Shown piece by piece: positions 1 through 8,656 of a stretch of DNA of 64,000 nucleotides (its first letter is position 1; each line of letters opens with the position of its first letter). Source of the stretch: Fulvimonas sp. R45. GTDB lineage: Bacteria; Pseudomonadota; Gammaproteobacteria; Xanthomonadales; Rhodanobacteraceae. The position numbers and the translations under genes were made by a program. The DNA is taken from NCBI RefSeq assembly GCF_030504985.1, contig NZ_JASERU010000013.1, positions 1 to 64,000 on the forward strand, given 5' to 3'. The notes below the pieces were generated by a model. It did no database searches. It saw only the letters and a program-made list of their open reading frames with translations, and was not told where the DNA came from.

Positions 1-60
1 AAAGATCAACCACTTGCGCCCGATTCCTCGAAACGCCCCAGAACATTTCGTCCCGGGTGA

Positions 61-120
61 GCCGCCCATTCTACATCCCTTTCTACTGCCGTCAACACCC
101 TCGAGAAGATTTTCTGCTGC
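61..120 (-). promoter_or_regulatory. rRNA operon promoter (reads off left edge)
   Basis: On the minus strand a -35 TTGACG (90-95) and a -10 TAGAAT (68-73) are separated by 16 bp. A GC-rich discriminator follows, and AT-rich upstream sequence (100-120, then about 195-215) resembles an UP element. The last bases at the window edge read GTTGATCTTT, a plausible start of a boxA antiterminator. Strong -10/-35 elements with a GC-rich discriminator are typical of stringently controlled rrn P1 promoters, and an rRNA operon beside tyrS is the arrangement I recall in Xanthomonadales. The 16S gene itself lies outside the window. Positions 1-60 would be the rRNA leader. Confidence 0.72.
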
Positions 121-283
121 CGAGGATGTTGCCGTAGGAAGAACCACTGCGGCGGGCGGCGAATACTAGGGAGAGGCCCTCTGCTTGGCAAGCTTTTTCG
201 CGAAAATTTTTCGATGTTTCGCGCAACCCCTTGCCTGCGCTCATCATGGGAACTCTCCGCAAACCGCATCCGCCTCGCGCCGT

Positions 284-1495
284 TCAAGCAGCGACGAGGC
301 GCACACGGGCGAAGTTGCGCTTGCCCACCTGCAGCACGCCCTCGAAGCCGGCGCCGAACACGCGCTGCGCGTCCTCCACCACCTCCGCGTCGATGCGTAC
401 CGCACGCTCCTTGAGCTTGCGGTTCGCCTCGGAATTGCTGGCGGTGAGCCCTGCCGCCGTGAGCAGCGCGGGCAAGCGCAGGCCTTCGGCGGACACCACG
501 ATCTCGCTGAGCGGCAGCAGCGACATGTCGCCCTCGCCGCGCACCACCGCGTGCCAGCCGGCGATGGCCTGCTCGGCGGCGGCCGCGTCATGGAAGCGCG
601 CGGCCAGTTCGCGCGCCAGGCGCAACTTGGCGTCGCGCGGATTGAGCGACCCACCCTCCACTTCGCGCTTCATGCGCGCCAGTTCGTCCAGCGTCACCTC
701 GAAGCTGAGCAATTCGAACCAGCGCCACATCAACGCGTCGTCGATCTTCATCGTCTTGGTGACGATGTCGATCGCCGGCTCGTCGATGCCGATGTAGTTG
801 CCCAGCGACTTGGACATCTTATTGACACCGTCCAGGCCCTCCAGTAGCGGCATGGTCAGCACGATCTGCGGCGGCTGGCCGTGGTGCTCCTGCAGCGCCC
901 GTCCCATCAGCAGGTTGAACTTCTGGTCGGTGCCGCCGAGCTCAACGTCGGCTTCGAGCGCCACTGAGTCGTAGCCCTGCACCAGCGGGTAGAGGAACTC
1001 GTGGATGGCGATCGGCTGCTGGGCGGCATAGCGCTTGGCGAAATCGTCGCGCTCGAGCATGCGCGCCACGGTGTGCTGCGCGGCCAGCCGGATCATGTCG
1101 GCCGCGCCCATCTTGCCGAACCACTCGGAGTTGAAGCGCACCTCGGTGCGCTCGCGATCGAGCACTTTGTACACCTGCGCGGCGTAAGTCTCGGCGTTCC
1201 TGAGCACGTCCTCGCGGCTCAGCGGCCTGCGGGTGACGTTCTTGCCGGTGGGGTCGCCGATCATCCCGGTGAAGTCGCCGATCAAGAAGATCACCTGGTG
1301 CCCCAGATCCTGGAACTGGCGCATCTTGTTGAGCAGCACCGTATGGCCCAGGTGCAGGTCCGGCGCGGTGGGGTCGAAGCCGGCCTTGATGCGCAACGGG
1401 CGACCGCGCTTCAGGCGCTCGGCCAGCTCCTCGCGCTTGATGATCTCGTCCGCGCCGCGCGCGATAGTGGCCAGCGCCTGCTCAAGCTCGCTCAT
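284..1495 (-). CDS. tyrS: Tyrosyl-tRNA synthetase
   Basis: Cytoplasmic class I aminoacyl-tRNA synthetase (403 aa) that charges tRNA-Tyr. The HIGH-type motif HLGH lies at residues 48-51, preceded by the substrate-pocket segment [10 protein letters not shown]. The KMSKS loop is intact at 226-230. The C-terminal 70 residues form an S4-type RNA-binding domain ([20 protein letters not shown] region). The length and the literal KMSKS fit the TyrZ-like proteobacterial branch. The ATG at 1495 gives the standard N-terminus MSELEQAL. The gene is divergent from the M23 peptidase and transcribed toward the rRNA promoter, from which it is separated by about 190 bp. Confidence 0.97.
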   Translation of the reverse strand: MSELEQALATIARGADEIIKREELAERLKRGRPLRIKAGFDPTAPDLHLGHTVLLNKMRQFQDLGHQVIFLIGDFTGMIGDPTGKNVTRRPLSREDVLRNAETYAAQVYKVLDRERTEVRFNSEWFGKMGAADMIRLAAQHTVARMLERDDFAKRYAAQQPIAIHEFLYPLVQGYDSVALEADVELGGTDQKFNLLMGRALQEHHGQPPQIVLTMPLLEGLDGVNKMSKSLGNYIGIDEPAIDIVTKTMKIDDALMWRWFELLSFEVTLDELARMKREVEGGSLNPRDAKLRLARELAARFHDAAAAEQAIAGWHAVVRGEGDMSLLPLSEIVVSAEGLRLPALLTAAGLTASNSEANRKLKERAVRIDAEVVEDAQRVFGAGFEGVLQVGKRNFARVRLVAA

Positions 1496-1607
1496 GCATT
1501 CCTCGGGGTTGTCGATTGAAGGGATACGTCGCGAAGGTTGCGCCGCACCATGGCCGTTAATTGTGCGTTAATCGCCAACCTCGCGCAAACCATTGATGGA
1601 AAAGGCG

Positions 1608-1637
1608 TTGACGCCGTTTGCACAAGCTCGTTATGGT
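1608..1637 (+). promoter_or_regulatory. Sigma-70 promoter for the M23 peptidase gene
   Basis: TTGACG (1608-1613) is followed after 17-18 bp by TTATGG/TATGGT (1631-1637), about 40 bp before the M23 start codon. It lies in the 179-bp divergent tyrS/M23 gap and is the best sigma-70 match there. The call rests on motif and position only. Confidence 0.5.
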
Positions 1638-1674
1638 ACGCGCCGATTGATACTTTGTTACGCGGGGGGCCGGC

Positions 1675-3123
1675 ATGGGCGAGGGCAAACGAGGCAGGCG
1701 CTTGATGCGCAAACAGGCGATCTGCCGCAAGGCGCAGCGACGCCATTCCCACTTCTACCAGCGCTGCGCGCACTGGTCGCTGAGCCCGCTCCACGCCGAA
1801 GCCGAACCGATCCGCTGGCACCGCGAACGCTGGATGCTCGCGGGCACCGCGCTGCTGATCACCGTGCTGTCCGGCCTGCTGATGCCCGCCTGGGCCAGCG
1901 CGATGCGCCCGGCACCGGTGCCGCCCGCGCGCACCCTGCTGCCCCTGGCGCTGCCCAAGCTGCCCCCGCCGACGGTCGACCGCACCAGCTTCGAGGCCTG
2001 GCGCACGGTACGCGTGCAACCCGGCCAGACCCTGTCCGACATCTTCCAGGCCCAGGGTCTGAGCCTGGTCGACCTGCACCAGGTGATCCAGGCCACCGGC
2101 GACCCCGAGCCGCTGCGCATGATCCGCCCGGGCGAGGCCTTCGACTTCCTGCTCGGCCGCGGCGGCAGCCTCGACGGCTTCCGCTTCGACAAGGACGAGA
2201 CCACCCGCACCGTGGTGCGCTTCGACGGCAATGCACCCGCCGTCAGCCAGGAGCAGCGCGAACTGAACGTGCGCGAGCACGTGGCGCACGGCGTCATCGA
2301 GGATTCGCTGTTCGGCGCCGCCGCCAAGGCCGGCATGAGCGACGCGATGGTGGTCAAGCTGGCGGACATCTTCAAGTACGACATCGACTTCATCAAGGAC
2401 ATCCGCAGCGGCGACAGCTTCACGGTGATCTACAACGACGTCTACCGCGACGGCGCCTACCTGCACGAAGGCGACATCGTGGCGGCCGAGTTCGTCAACC
2501 AGGGCAAGCGCTACACCGCCTACCGCTTCAAGCAGGCCGACGGCACCATCGGCTGGTACAGCGAAGACGGCCGTCCGCTGCGCAAGTCGCTGATGCGCAC
2601 GCCGGTGGCGTTCACGCGCATCTCCTCGCGCTTCAGCCTCGCCCGCAAGCACCCCATCCTGGGCTACACCCGGGCGCACAAGGGCGTGGACTACGCCGCG
2701 CCCAAGGGCACGCCGATCCACGCCGCCGGCGACGGCACCATCGTCTACCGCGGCTGGGAGAACGGCTACGGCAACTTCGTGCTGATCAAGCACAACAGCA
2801 CCTACTCCACCGCCTACGGCCACATGTCGGGCTTCGCCAAGGGCGAGCACGTGGGCACTCACGTGCGCCAGGGCGAAGTAATCGGCTATGTCGGCATGAC
2901 CGGCCTGGCCACCGGTCCGCACCTGCACTACGAAGTGCGCATCGACGGCCGCGCGGTGAATCCGCTCACCGTGACCATGCCCAAGCCGCAGCCGCTGCCC
3001 GCCGCGCAGCTGGCGAAGTTCGAGGCCAGCGTGGTGAAGCCGCAATTGGCGCGGCTGAAGATGCTCGACACCCGCTACCGCCTGGCGCACGCCAACACCG
3101 CCGGCAGCACGCACGACGAATAA
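1675..3123 (+). CDS. M23 family peptidoglycan endopeptidase
   Basis: Cell-wall hydrolase of 482 aa resembling MepM/YebA, which cuts peptide cross-links in murein to allow insertion of new strands. The N-terminus is cytoplasmic and basic, with one membrane anchor at about residues 55-75. An OapA/LysM-like segment (PGQTLSDIFQAQGLS) follows at about 117-132, and a LytM zinc domain lies at about 310-425. Zinc ligands are visible: H335 and D339 in HKGVD, and H416/H418 in HLHYE, with AYGHM between. The start at 1675 has a G-rich stretch upstream; an ATG at 1705 (MRKQAICRK) is a possible alternative. The downstream gene is anmK, 12 bp away, so release of murein and reuse of its sugar appear to be linked. 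Confidence 0.9.
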   Translation: MGEGKRGRRLMRKQAICRKAQRRHSHFYQRCAHWSLSPLHAEAEPIRWHRERWMLAGTALLITVLSGLLMPAWASAMRPAPVPPARTLLPLALPKLPPPTVDRTSFEAWRTVRVQPGQTLSDIFQAQGLSLVDLHQVIQATGDPEPLRMIRPGEAFDFLLGRGGSLDGFRFDKDETTRTVVRFDGNAPAVSQEQRELNVREHVAHGVIEDSLFGAAAKAGMSDAMVVKLADIFKYDIDFIKDIRSGDSFTVIYNDVYRDGAYLHEGDIVAAEFVNQGKRYTAYRFKQADGTIGWYSEDGRPLRKSLMRTPVAFTRISSRFSLARKHPILGYTRAHKGVDYAAPKGTPIHAAGDGTIVYRGWENGYGNFVLIKHNSTYSTAYGHMSGFAKGEHVGTHVRQGEVIGYVGMTGLATGPHLHYEVRIDGRAVNPLTVTMPKPQPLPAAQLAKFEASVVKPQLARLKMLDTRYRLAHANTAGSTHDE

Positions 3124-3135
3124 GCCGCACGCCGC

Positions 3136-4254
3136 ATGGATGACACCCGCGGGCTGTACCTCGGCCTGATCTCCGGCACCAGCGCCGACGGCATCGATGC
3201 CGCACTGGTGCGCTTCGAGGACGACACGCCGCGACCCGTCGCGGCACGCGTGCACCCGTGGCCCGCCGAACTGCGCGAGCGCATCCTCGCCGTGGCGCAG
3301 GACGAGCTCCGGCTGGACCTGGACGCCTATGGCCGCCTCGATGTGGCGATCGGCGCCTGCTTCGCCGACGCCGCGCGCCAGCTGCTCGCCGAAAGCGGCA
3401 CCGATCCCGGCGCGGTGCGTGCGATCGGTTCGCATGGCCAGACGCTCCGCCATCGCCCGCACGGCGAACATCCCTTCACGCTGCAAGTGGGCGACCCGAG
3501 CGTGATCGCCGAGCGCAGCGGCATCGACGTGGTGGCGGACTTCCGCCGCGCCGACGTCGCCGCCGGGGGCCAGGGCGCGCCGCTGCTGCCCGCGCTGCAC
3601 GCGATGCTGCTGGCCGCGCCGGGCCGCGAGCGCGCGGTGCTGAACCTCGGCGGCATCGCCAACATCACCGTGCTGCGGGCCGATGGCGGCGTGCTGGGCT
3701 TCGACACCGGCCCCGCCAACGGCCTGATGGACGCCTGGTGCCTGCGCCATCGCGGCGAGGCCTATGACCGCGACGGCGCCTTCGCTGCTGCCGGCCGCGT
3801 GGACGAGGCGCTGCTGCACGCGCTGCTTGCGGACGCCTACTTCGCGCTGGCGCCGCCCAAGAGCACCGGCCGCGAGCACTTCCACCTGGCCTGGCTCGAC
3901 GCGCACCCGCGCGTGGCCGCGCTGGCGCCGGCCGACGTGCAGGCCACCCTGCTCGAACTCACCGCGGGCAGCGTGGCCGACGCGATCCGCGCCCATGCCC
4001 CGCAGGCGACCGACGTGGTGGCCTGCGGCGGCGGCGTGCACAACCCCGTGCTGATGCGCCGCCTGGGTGAACGGCTGGCACCGCGCGTGCTGCTGGACAC
4101 CACCGCGTTCGGCATCGATCCCGATTACGTGGAGGCCACCGCCTTCGCGTGGCTGGCGCGGCAGCGCCTGCTGGGACGGCCGGGCAACCTGCCGGCGGTC
4201 ACCGGCGCGCGCGGGCCGCGCGTGCTCGGCGCGGTCTACGCCGCGCCGCGCTGA
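3136..4254 (+). CDS. anmK: Anhydro-N-acetylmuramic acid kinase
   Basis: Cytosolic sugar kinase (372 aa) that phosphorylates and opens 1,6-anhydro-MurNAc to MurNAc-6-phosphate in peptidoglycan recycling. The N-terminal signature GTSADGID (residues 14-21), the NLGGIANIT segment at about 170-178 and D190 in GFDTGPANG (family catalytic Asp) are all present. The C-terminus has the CGGGVHNP sugar-kinase loop. Length is normal for the family. It sits 12 bp after the M23 endopeptidase and probably shares its transcript. ampG, encoded just beyond on the other strand, imports the anhydro-muropeptides that feed this enzyme. Confidence 0.95.
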   Translation: MDDTRGLYLGLISGTSADGIDAALVRFEDDTPRPVAARVHPWPAELRERILAVAQDELRLDLDAYGRLDVAIGACFADAARQLLAESGTDPGAVRAIGSHGQTLRHRPHGEHPFTLQVGDPSVIAERSGIDVVADFRRADVAAGGQGAPLLPALHAMLLAAPGRERAVLNLGGIANITVLRADGGVLGFDTGPANGLMDAWCLRHRGEAYDRDGAFAAAGRVDEALLHALLADAYFALAPPKSTGREHFHLAWLDAHPRVAALAPADVQATLLELTAGSVADAIRAHAPQATDVVACGGGVHNPVLMRRLGERLAPRVLLDTTAFGIDPDYVEATAFAWLARQRLLGRPGNLPAVTGARGPRVLGAVYAAPR

Positions 4255-4260
4255 ACCGGT

Positions 4261-4569
4261 TCAGTCGCGGCCTTCCAGCAGCGGGTCGCCGAGGTTCGCG
4301 GGCGCCAGCTGCTCGGCGCGCGCCGAGGCCAGCGCCTGCAGCGCTTCCTGGAACACCGCCTTTTCCTTCGCGTCCCACTGGCCGCCGAGCACGGTCGCGG
4401 CATCCGGGTTGAGCAGGGTCTCGGCGAAGATGTTGCTGCTGGCCATGCCGAGCCCGTGCCGCAGCGCGTGCAGCACCACGTCGTTGATCGACCATTGGCG
4501 ATCCTTGGCCAGCGACTTGATGCGCTCGGCCATCAGGCTGTCGATGTGACGTATCACGAGATCCGGCAT
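4261..4569 (-). CDS. Small ribbon-helix-helix-like protein
   Basis: A 102-aa protein. Residues 1-40 (MPDLVIRHIDSLMAERIK then SLAKDRQWSINDVVLHALR) look like a ribbon-helix-helix DNA-binding fold of the Arc/FitA antitoxin type: a short beta strand with alternating residues followed by two helices. The remaining 60 residues are helical and acidic and not recognised. The start ATG at 4569 gives the RHH-like N-terminus directly. The stop is 6 bp past the end of convergent anmK. No toxin gene (PIN or RelE type) lies beside it, so it is either a free-standing regulator or a domesticated antitoxin. The function is inferred only from fold resemblance. Confidence 0.6.
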   Translation of the reverse strand: MPDLVIRHIDSLMAERIKSLAKDRQWSINDVVLHALRHGLGMASSNIFAETLLNPDAATVLGGQWDAKEKAVFQEALQALASARAEQLAPANLGDPLLEGRD

Positions 4570-4681
4570 CGCGTTGCTCCGTGCGCACGCTGAGCCCCCT
4601 GCGCGACCATGGTGGCGGTGCCGGCACACCTGGACAAGTGCCCGTTGCGGAACGCCCGCACATTTCCGGCGCGAGGCGCCT

Positions 4682-4704
4682 GGAGATCGTGAACAGGCTC
4701 TCAA
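4682..4704 (-). repeat. Solo end of the AGAGCCTGTTC repeat family
   Basis: On the minus strand the sequence reads AGAGCCTGTTCACGATCTCC directly after the TGA stop of ampG (4701-4703). A 22-nt stretch including part of the stop context is identical to the copy at 27.2 kb. No second inverted end is seen nearby, so this looks like a decayed or half element. It shows the same placement at a stop codon as the other two copies. Confidence 0.6.
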
Positions 4705-5954
4705 TGCGCCCGGACGCGCTCCACGCGGCCGATCGCCTCGCGCAGGGCGACCACCAGCAGCAGCCCCGGCAGGGCCGACAGCGCGGTGATCGCGAAGAAG
4801 TTCGACCAGCCCACGTGCGGCACCAGCCAGGCCGCCAGCGGCCCCAGGAACACCCGTCCCACCGCCGACAGCGAGGACAGCAGGGCGTACTGGGTGGCGG
4901 AGAAACGCACGTTGCACAATGCCGTCACCAGCACCACGAAGGCCGTGCTGCCCAGACCGCTGAAGAAGTTCTCGGCCCCCACCACGATCGCCAGCGCAGC
5001 CAGGTCCGGCCCGCTGTGCACCAGCCAGATGTAGCCCAGGTTCACCAGCGCCTGGCACACGCCCAGCACCAGCAGCGCGGTGAACAGCCGCAGCCGGGTC
5101 ACCACCCAGCCGCCGGCCAGCGCGCCGAGCAGGCCGGCGAACAGGCCGAAGGTCTTGTTGATCGCACCCAGCTCGGTGAGGCTGAACTGCGGCACGCGCA
5201 GCAGGAAGGTGGTGGACAGCGACAGCGCGAACGCGTCGCACAGCTTGTACAGCACCATCAGCGCCAGCCAGGCCAGCGCCAGCACGCCGTAGCGCTCGAA
5301 GAAATCCATGAACGGCCGCACCACCGCCTCGGCGAAGCTGTGCAGGGGCTGCTCGTCGGGCGCCTCCGGCGAGGTGGCGGTGACCACGATCGCCGCCAGC
5401 ATCAGCGCGCCCATCAGCCGGTACACCCAGGCCCAGCCCAGGTGGTCGGCGAGGATCAGCGCCAGCGCGCCGGACACCAGCATCGCCGCGCGGTAGCCGC
5501 CCTGCATGAAGGCGATGCCCCAGCCGCGTTCCTCCGGCCGCAGCAGGTCGGTGCGGTGGGCGTCGTAGGCGATGTCCTGGGTCGCGGACGAGAACGCCAC
5601 CAGCACGGCGAGCAGTACCAGCATGGCCGCCGCCTTCTGCGGCGTGTGGAAGCTCATGGCGACCAGGGCGCAGCCGCAGATCGCCTGCATCAGGGCGATC
5701 CATCCGCGGCGGCGGCCCAGCCACGGCAACTGGAAGCGGTCGAGCAGTGGCGACCAGAGGAACTTGAACACGTAGGCCGTGCCGGTCAGCGTGACCCAGC
5801 CGATGTCCCTGAGGCTGAGGCCGGCGGTGGTGAACCACGCCTGCAGGGTCGGGTTGGTCAACGCCAGCGGCAGGCCGGAGGCGAAGCCCAGCAGCCCGAC
5901 GCTGAGGATGCGCCAGCGGCGGCCGGGCGCGGCGGCCACGTCTTCAGTCGGCAT
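4701..5954 (-). CDS. ampG: AmpG-family muropeptide permease
   Basis: Inner-membrane MFS transporter (417 aa) with about 12-14 hydrophobic segments. It is related to AmpG, which imports GlcNAc-anhydroMurNAc peptides for recycling. Family hallmarks are the N-terminal [20 protein letters not shown], the WSPLLDR loop after TM2 and [17 protein letters not shown] in TM4/loop. The adjacent convergent anmK and M23 genes make the recycling role convincing. The start ATG at 5954 overlaps the last 11 bases of the exonuclease III gene, so the two are probably translationally coupled. The stop codon lies at the edge of a repeat remnant. Confidence 0.88.
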   Translation of the reverse strand: MPTEDVAAAPGRRWRILSVGLLGFASGLPLALTNPTLQAWFTTAGLSLRDIGWVTLTGTAYVFKFLWSPLLDRFQLPWLGRRRGWIALMQAICGCALVAMSFHTPQKAAAMLVLLAVLVAFSSATQDIAYDAHRTDLLRPEERGWGIAFMQGGYRAAMLVSGALALILADHLGWAWVYRLMGALMLAAIVVTATSPEAPDEQPLHSFAEAVVRPFMDFFERYGVLALAWLALMVLYKLCDAFALSLSTTFLLRVPQFSLTELGAINKTFGLFAGLLGALAGGWVVTRLRLFTALLVLGVCQALVNLGYIWLVHSGPDLAALAIVVGAENFFSGLGSTAFVVLVTALCNVRFSATQYALLSSLSAVGRVFLGPLAAWLVPHVGWSNFFAITALSALPGLLLVVALREAIGRVERVRAH

Positions 5955-6711
5955 AGTCGACGGTATACGGCGCGTGGTCGGAGAAGCGCTCGCCGCGGTA
6001 GATCGAGCAGGCCTTCAGCCGCTCGCGCAGCGAGGGCGTGGCGATCTGGTAGTCGATGCGCCAGCCCACGTCGTTCTCGCGCGCGCGGCCGCGGTTGGAC
6101 CACCAGGTGTAGTCCTGGCCCTCGGGGTGCAGCGTGCGGTAGCTGTCCACCCAGCCGGCCTCGACCAGGCCGTTGAGCCAGGCGCGCTCCTCCGGCAGGC
6201 AGCCGGAATTCTTCTGGTTGGACTTCCAGTTCCTGATGTCCTTCTCGCTGCGCACGATGTTCCAGTCGCCGCAGATCACGTAGTCGCGGCCGCTCTTCAG
6301 CCAGCCGTCGAACACCGGCGCGATCCATTCCATCGCGCGGAACTTGAACTGCTGGCGCTCCTCGCCCGACGAGCCGGACGGGAAGTACAGCGACACCACG
6401 CTCAGCATGCCGAAGCGCGCCTCGACGTAGCGGCCCTCGTTGTCGAATTCGTCCCAGCCCAGCTCGGTCAGCACCTCGTCGGGCTCGCGCCGGGCGTAGA
6501 TCGCCACGCCCGAGTAACCCTTCTTGCTGCTCGCGTCGCGGTAGAAGCAGTGGTGACCGTCGGGGCGGAACATCGGGTCGGCGAGCTGGTCTTCCTGCGC
6601 CTTGGTCTCCTGCAGGCAGACCACGTCGGCGCGCTGGCCGCGCAGCCATTCGAACACGCCCTTGTTCGCGGCCGAGCGGATGCCGTTGGCGTTGAGGGTG
6701 ATGATGCGCAT
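5944..6711 (-). CDS. xth: Exodeoxyribonuclease III (AP endonuclease)
   Basis: A 255-aa Mg-dependent enzyme of base-excision repair that cuts at abasic sites and removes nucleotides 3' to 5'. The EEP fold motifs are complete: N7 in [10 protein letters not shown]35 in CLQETKAQ, the GDWNI loop in the middle and D245-H246 in the terminal [10 protein letters not shown]. The ATG at 6711 starts exactly at [10 protein letters not shown]; the open frame extends further upstream, but that part has no family resemblance. It overlaps ampG by 11 bp. The convergent-divergent layout with the GNAT gene leaves only 37 bp upstream, so the promoter must lie in or near the GNAT start. Confidence 0.95.
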   Translation of the reverse strand: MRIITLNANGIRSAANKGVFEWLRGQRADVVCLQETKAQEDQLADPMFRPDGHHCFYRDASSKKGYSGVAIYARREPDEVLTELGWDEFDNEGRYVEARFGMLSVVSLYFPSGSSGEERQQFKFRAMEWIAPVFDGWLKSGRDYVICGDWNIVRSEKDIRNWKSNQKNSGCLPEERAWLNGLVEAGWVDSYRTLHPEGQDYTWWSNRGRARENDVGWRIDYQIATPSLRERLKACSIYRGERFSDHAPYTVDYAD

Positions 6712-6748
6712 GGCGACTCCCGAAGCGATGGCGGGCATCATAGCAACC

Positions 6749-7243
6749 ATGCCCACGCCACCCGCCATCCGCGTCTGCCCGGTGACGCCCGCGCTGCGCG
6801 AAGCCGTGCTGAAGATGCACGTGCGGCCGGCCCAGGACGGCTTCGTCAGCCCGCCGGCGCGCACCCTGCCCGACGCCGAGCAATGCCCCGGCAGCGAGCC
6901 GATGGCGATCCTGCTCGGCGACACGCCGGTCGGCTACTACCGGATCGAACGCAGCGCCCGCGGCATCACCGGCCGGGACGCCGACGCCGATGCGCTGGGT
7001 CTGCGCTCGTTCCAGCTCGACGCCGCTTGGCAGGGCCGCGGCCTGGGCCTGCCCGCGCTGGACGCGCTGCTGGCCGACCTGGCGCTGCGCCACCCGCAGG
7101 CCCGCCGCGTCGTGCTCGCGGTGAACCGCGACAACGCCGCCGCGCTGGCGCTGTACCTGCGCGCCGGCTTCGCCGACAGCGGCACGCTGTACCATGGCGG
7201 GCGCTCCGGGCCGCAGCACCTGCTGTGGCGCCCCCTGCCCTGA
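6749..7243 (+). CDS. GNAT family N-acetyltransferase
   Basis: A 164-aa protein with an acetyl-CoA-binding GNAT domain: [19 protein letters not shown] carries the R/Q-x-x-G-x-G/A signature around residues 90-105, followed by [17 protein letters not shown], the typical beta5-alpha4 segment. The substrate is unknown. The start at 6749 (MPTPPAIRV) lies 37 bp from the divergent exonuclease III start. pyrE follows after 11 bp, suggesting a shared transcript, although no functional link to pyrimidine synthesis is known. Confidence 0.82.
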   Translation: MPTPPAIRVCPVTPALREAVLKMHVRPAQDGFVSPPARTLPDAEQCPGSEPMAILLGDTPVGYYRIERSARGITGRDADADALGLRSFQLDAAWQGRGLGLPALDALLADLALRHPQARRVVLAVNRDNAAALALYLRAGFADSGTLYHGGRSGPQHLLWRPLP

Positions 7244-7254
7244 CGAGACCCCGC

Positions 7255-7902
7255 ATGCACGACTACCAGCGCGACTTCATCGACCTCACCCTCGAGCGCG
7301 AGGTGCTGCGCTTCGGCGAGTTCACCCTGAAATCCGGCCGCCAGAGCCCGTACTTCTTCAACATGGGACGGATCGACTCCGGCGCCGCGCTGGCCCGGCT
7401 GGGTCGCGCCTACGCCGCCGCGGTGGAACGCGCCGGGCTGGCGGTGGACATGCTGTTCGGCCCCGCCTACAAGGGCATCGCGCTGGCCGCCGCCACCGCC
7501 ATCGCGCTGGCCGAGGCGCACGGCCGCGACCTGCCCTGGGCCTACAACCGCAAGGAAGCCAAGGACCACGGCGAAGGCGGCGTGCTGGTCGGCGCGCCGC
7601 TCAAGGGCCGCGTGCTGATCGTGGACGACGTGATGACCGCCGGCACCGCGGTGCGCGAGTCGCTGGCGCTGATCCGCGCCCACGGCGCCGAGCCGGCCGG
7701 CGTGCTGATCGCCCTGGACCGGCAGGAGCGCGGCCAGGGCGAGCTTTCCGCCGCCCAGGAAGTGCAGCGCGACTACGGCATCCCGGTGGTCGCCATCGCC
7801 AGCCTCGCCGACGTGCTGGCGTATGCCGGCGAACGCCCGGCGCTGGCCGCCGAGCATGCCCGCCTGCTCGCCTATCGCGAGCGCTACGGCGTCGCCGCAT
7901 AG
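7255..7902 (+). CDS. pyrE: Orotate phosphoribosyltransferase
   Basis: Cytosolic enzyme (215 aa) of de novo pyrimidine synthesis that joins orotate and PRPP to give OMP. The PRPP-binding signature [13 protein letters not shown] is at residues 120-132, the flexible catalytic loop [14 protein letters not shown] at 96-109 and the substrate motif YFFNMGRID at about 33-41. Length and N-terminus ([11 protein letters not shown]) match gammaproteobacterial PyrE. The start at 7255 is 11 bp after the GNAT stop. Confidence 0.97.
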   Translation: MHDYQRDFIDLTLEREVLRFGEFTLKSGRQSPYFFNMGRIDSGAALARLGRAYAAAVERAGLAVDMLFGPAYKGIALAAATAIALAEAHGRDLPWAYNRKEAKDHGEGGVLVGAPLKGRVLIVDDVMTAGTAVRESLALIRAHGAEPAGVLIALDRQERGQGELSAAQEVQRDYGIPVVAIASLADVLAYAGERPALAAEHARLLAYRERYGVAA

Positions 7903-7980
7903 CGTTCCATGCGCGGCAACGTGATCCGCATCCGGTGTCGCCGCGGCCCCATGGCTATACTGCCGCGCAAGGGGGAATAC

Positions 7981-8640
7981 ATGCGCATCCATGCTTTCGT
8001 CATCGCGCTGGCCGCGCTGGCCGCGCTGGCCGCCGGGTTGCCGGCCCACGCGCAGCAGTCGAAGAACAACGGCGTCCGCTACCGCTGGGTGGACGCCAAG
8101 GGCCTGCCGCACTACAGCGACAGCCTCAGCGAGGGCGCCATCAAGGCCGGCTACGACGTGCTCAACGGCCAGGGCATGGTGGTGCAGCACGTGGACAAGA
8201 CGCTCACCGCGCAGGAACGCGTCGCGGCGGAGAAGCTCGCCACGCAGCGCGCCGCCGCGCAACGTACGGCCCGGCAGCACGAGCGCGACGACATCCAGTT
8301 GCTCAACGCCTACCCGGACGTGGCCGCGTACCAGACCGCCCTGCAGCAGATCCTGGACAATCTGGACCAGCAGATCGGCACCACCCGGATCAACCTGCAC
8401 AGCCAGGAAAAGGCGCTGGCCGACCTGCTGGCCCGCGCGGCCGACCTGGAAAACGCCAAGGAACCGGTGCCGAAGCCGCTGCACGACCGCATCGCCAGCC
8501 AGCGCGACGTGGTCGCCGACCAGCGCGCCACGCTGGCGCGCCAGCAGGACCAGCGCGACGCCACCGCACAGAAGCAGGCGCAACAGTTGCAGCACTTCCG
8601 CGAACTGAAGGAAGCGCAGAAGCAGGAACGCGGCTACTGA
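7981..8640 (+). CDS. DUF4124-domain secreted protein with coiled coil
   Basis: A 219-aa exported protein. The signal peptide (residues 1-23, ending AHAQ) is followed by a DUF4124 segment (YRWVDAKGLPHYSDSLSEGA). A long, charged, glutamine-rich alpha-helical region of about 150 residues with heptad character comes next. An upstream in-frame ATG exists at 7909, but the ATG at 7981 has a good ribosome-binding site (AAGGGGGAATAC) and begins exactly at the signal peptide. A -10-like TATACT lies just upstream at about 7954. DUF4124 proteins are common in Xanthomonadales envelopes; the role is unknown. Confidence 0.82.
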   Translation: MRIHAFVIALAALAALAAGLPAHAQQSKNNGVRYRWVDAKGLPHYSDSLSEGAIKAGYDVLNGQGMVVQHVDKTLTAQERVAAEKLATQRAAAQRTARQHERDDIQLLNAYPDVAAYQTALQQILDNLDQQIGTTRINLHSQEKALADLLARAADLENAKEPVPKPLHDRIASQRDVVADQRATLARQQDQRDATAQKQAQQLQHFRELKEAQKQERGY

Positions 8641-8656
8641 GACTGCGCTCTCCGGT

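Noticed and set aside
1-283. 16S rRNA gene
   Set aside because: The sequence is promoter and leader only; the mature rRNA would start left of the window.
1492-4041. Very long minus-strand open frame (over 800 codons) opposite the M23 and anmK genes
   Set aside because: High GC makes antisense frames open; composition is repetitive His/Ala/Val/Gly and the plus-strand genes have clear family motifs.
4261-4569. Complete toxin-antitoxin module
   Set aside because: An RHH-like protein is present but no toxin gene is adjacent on either strand.
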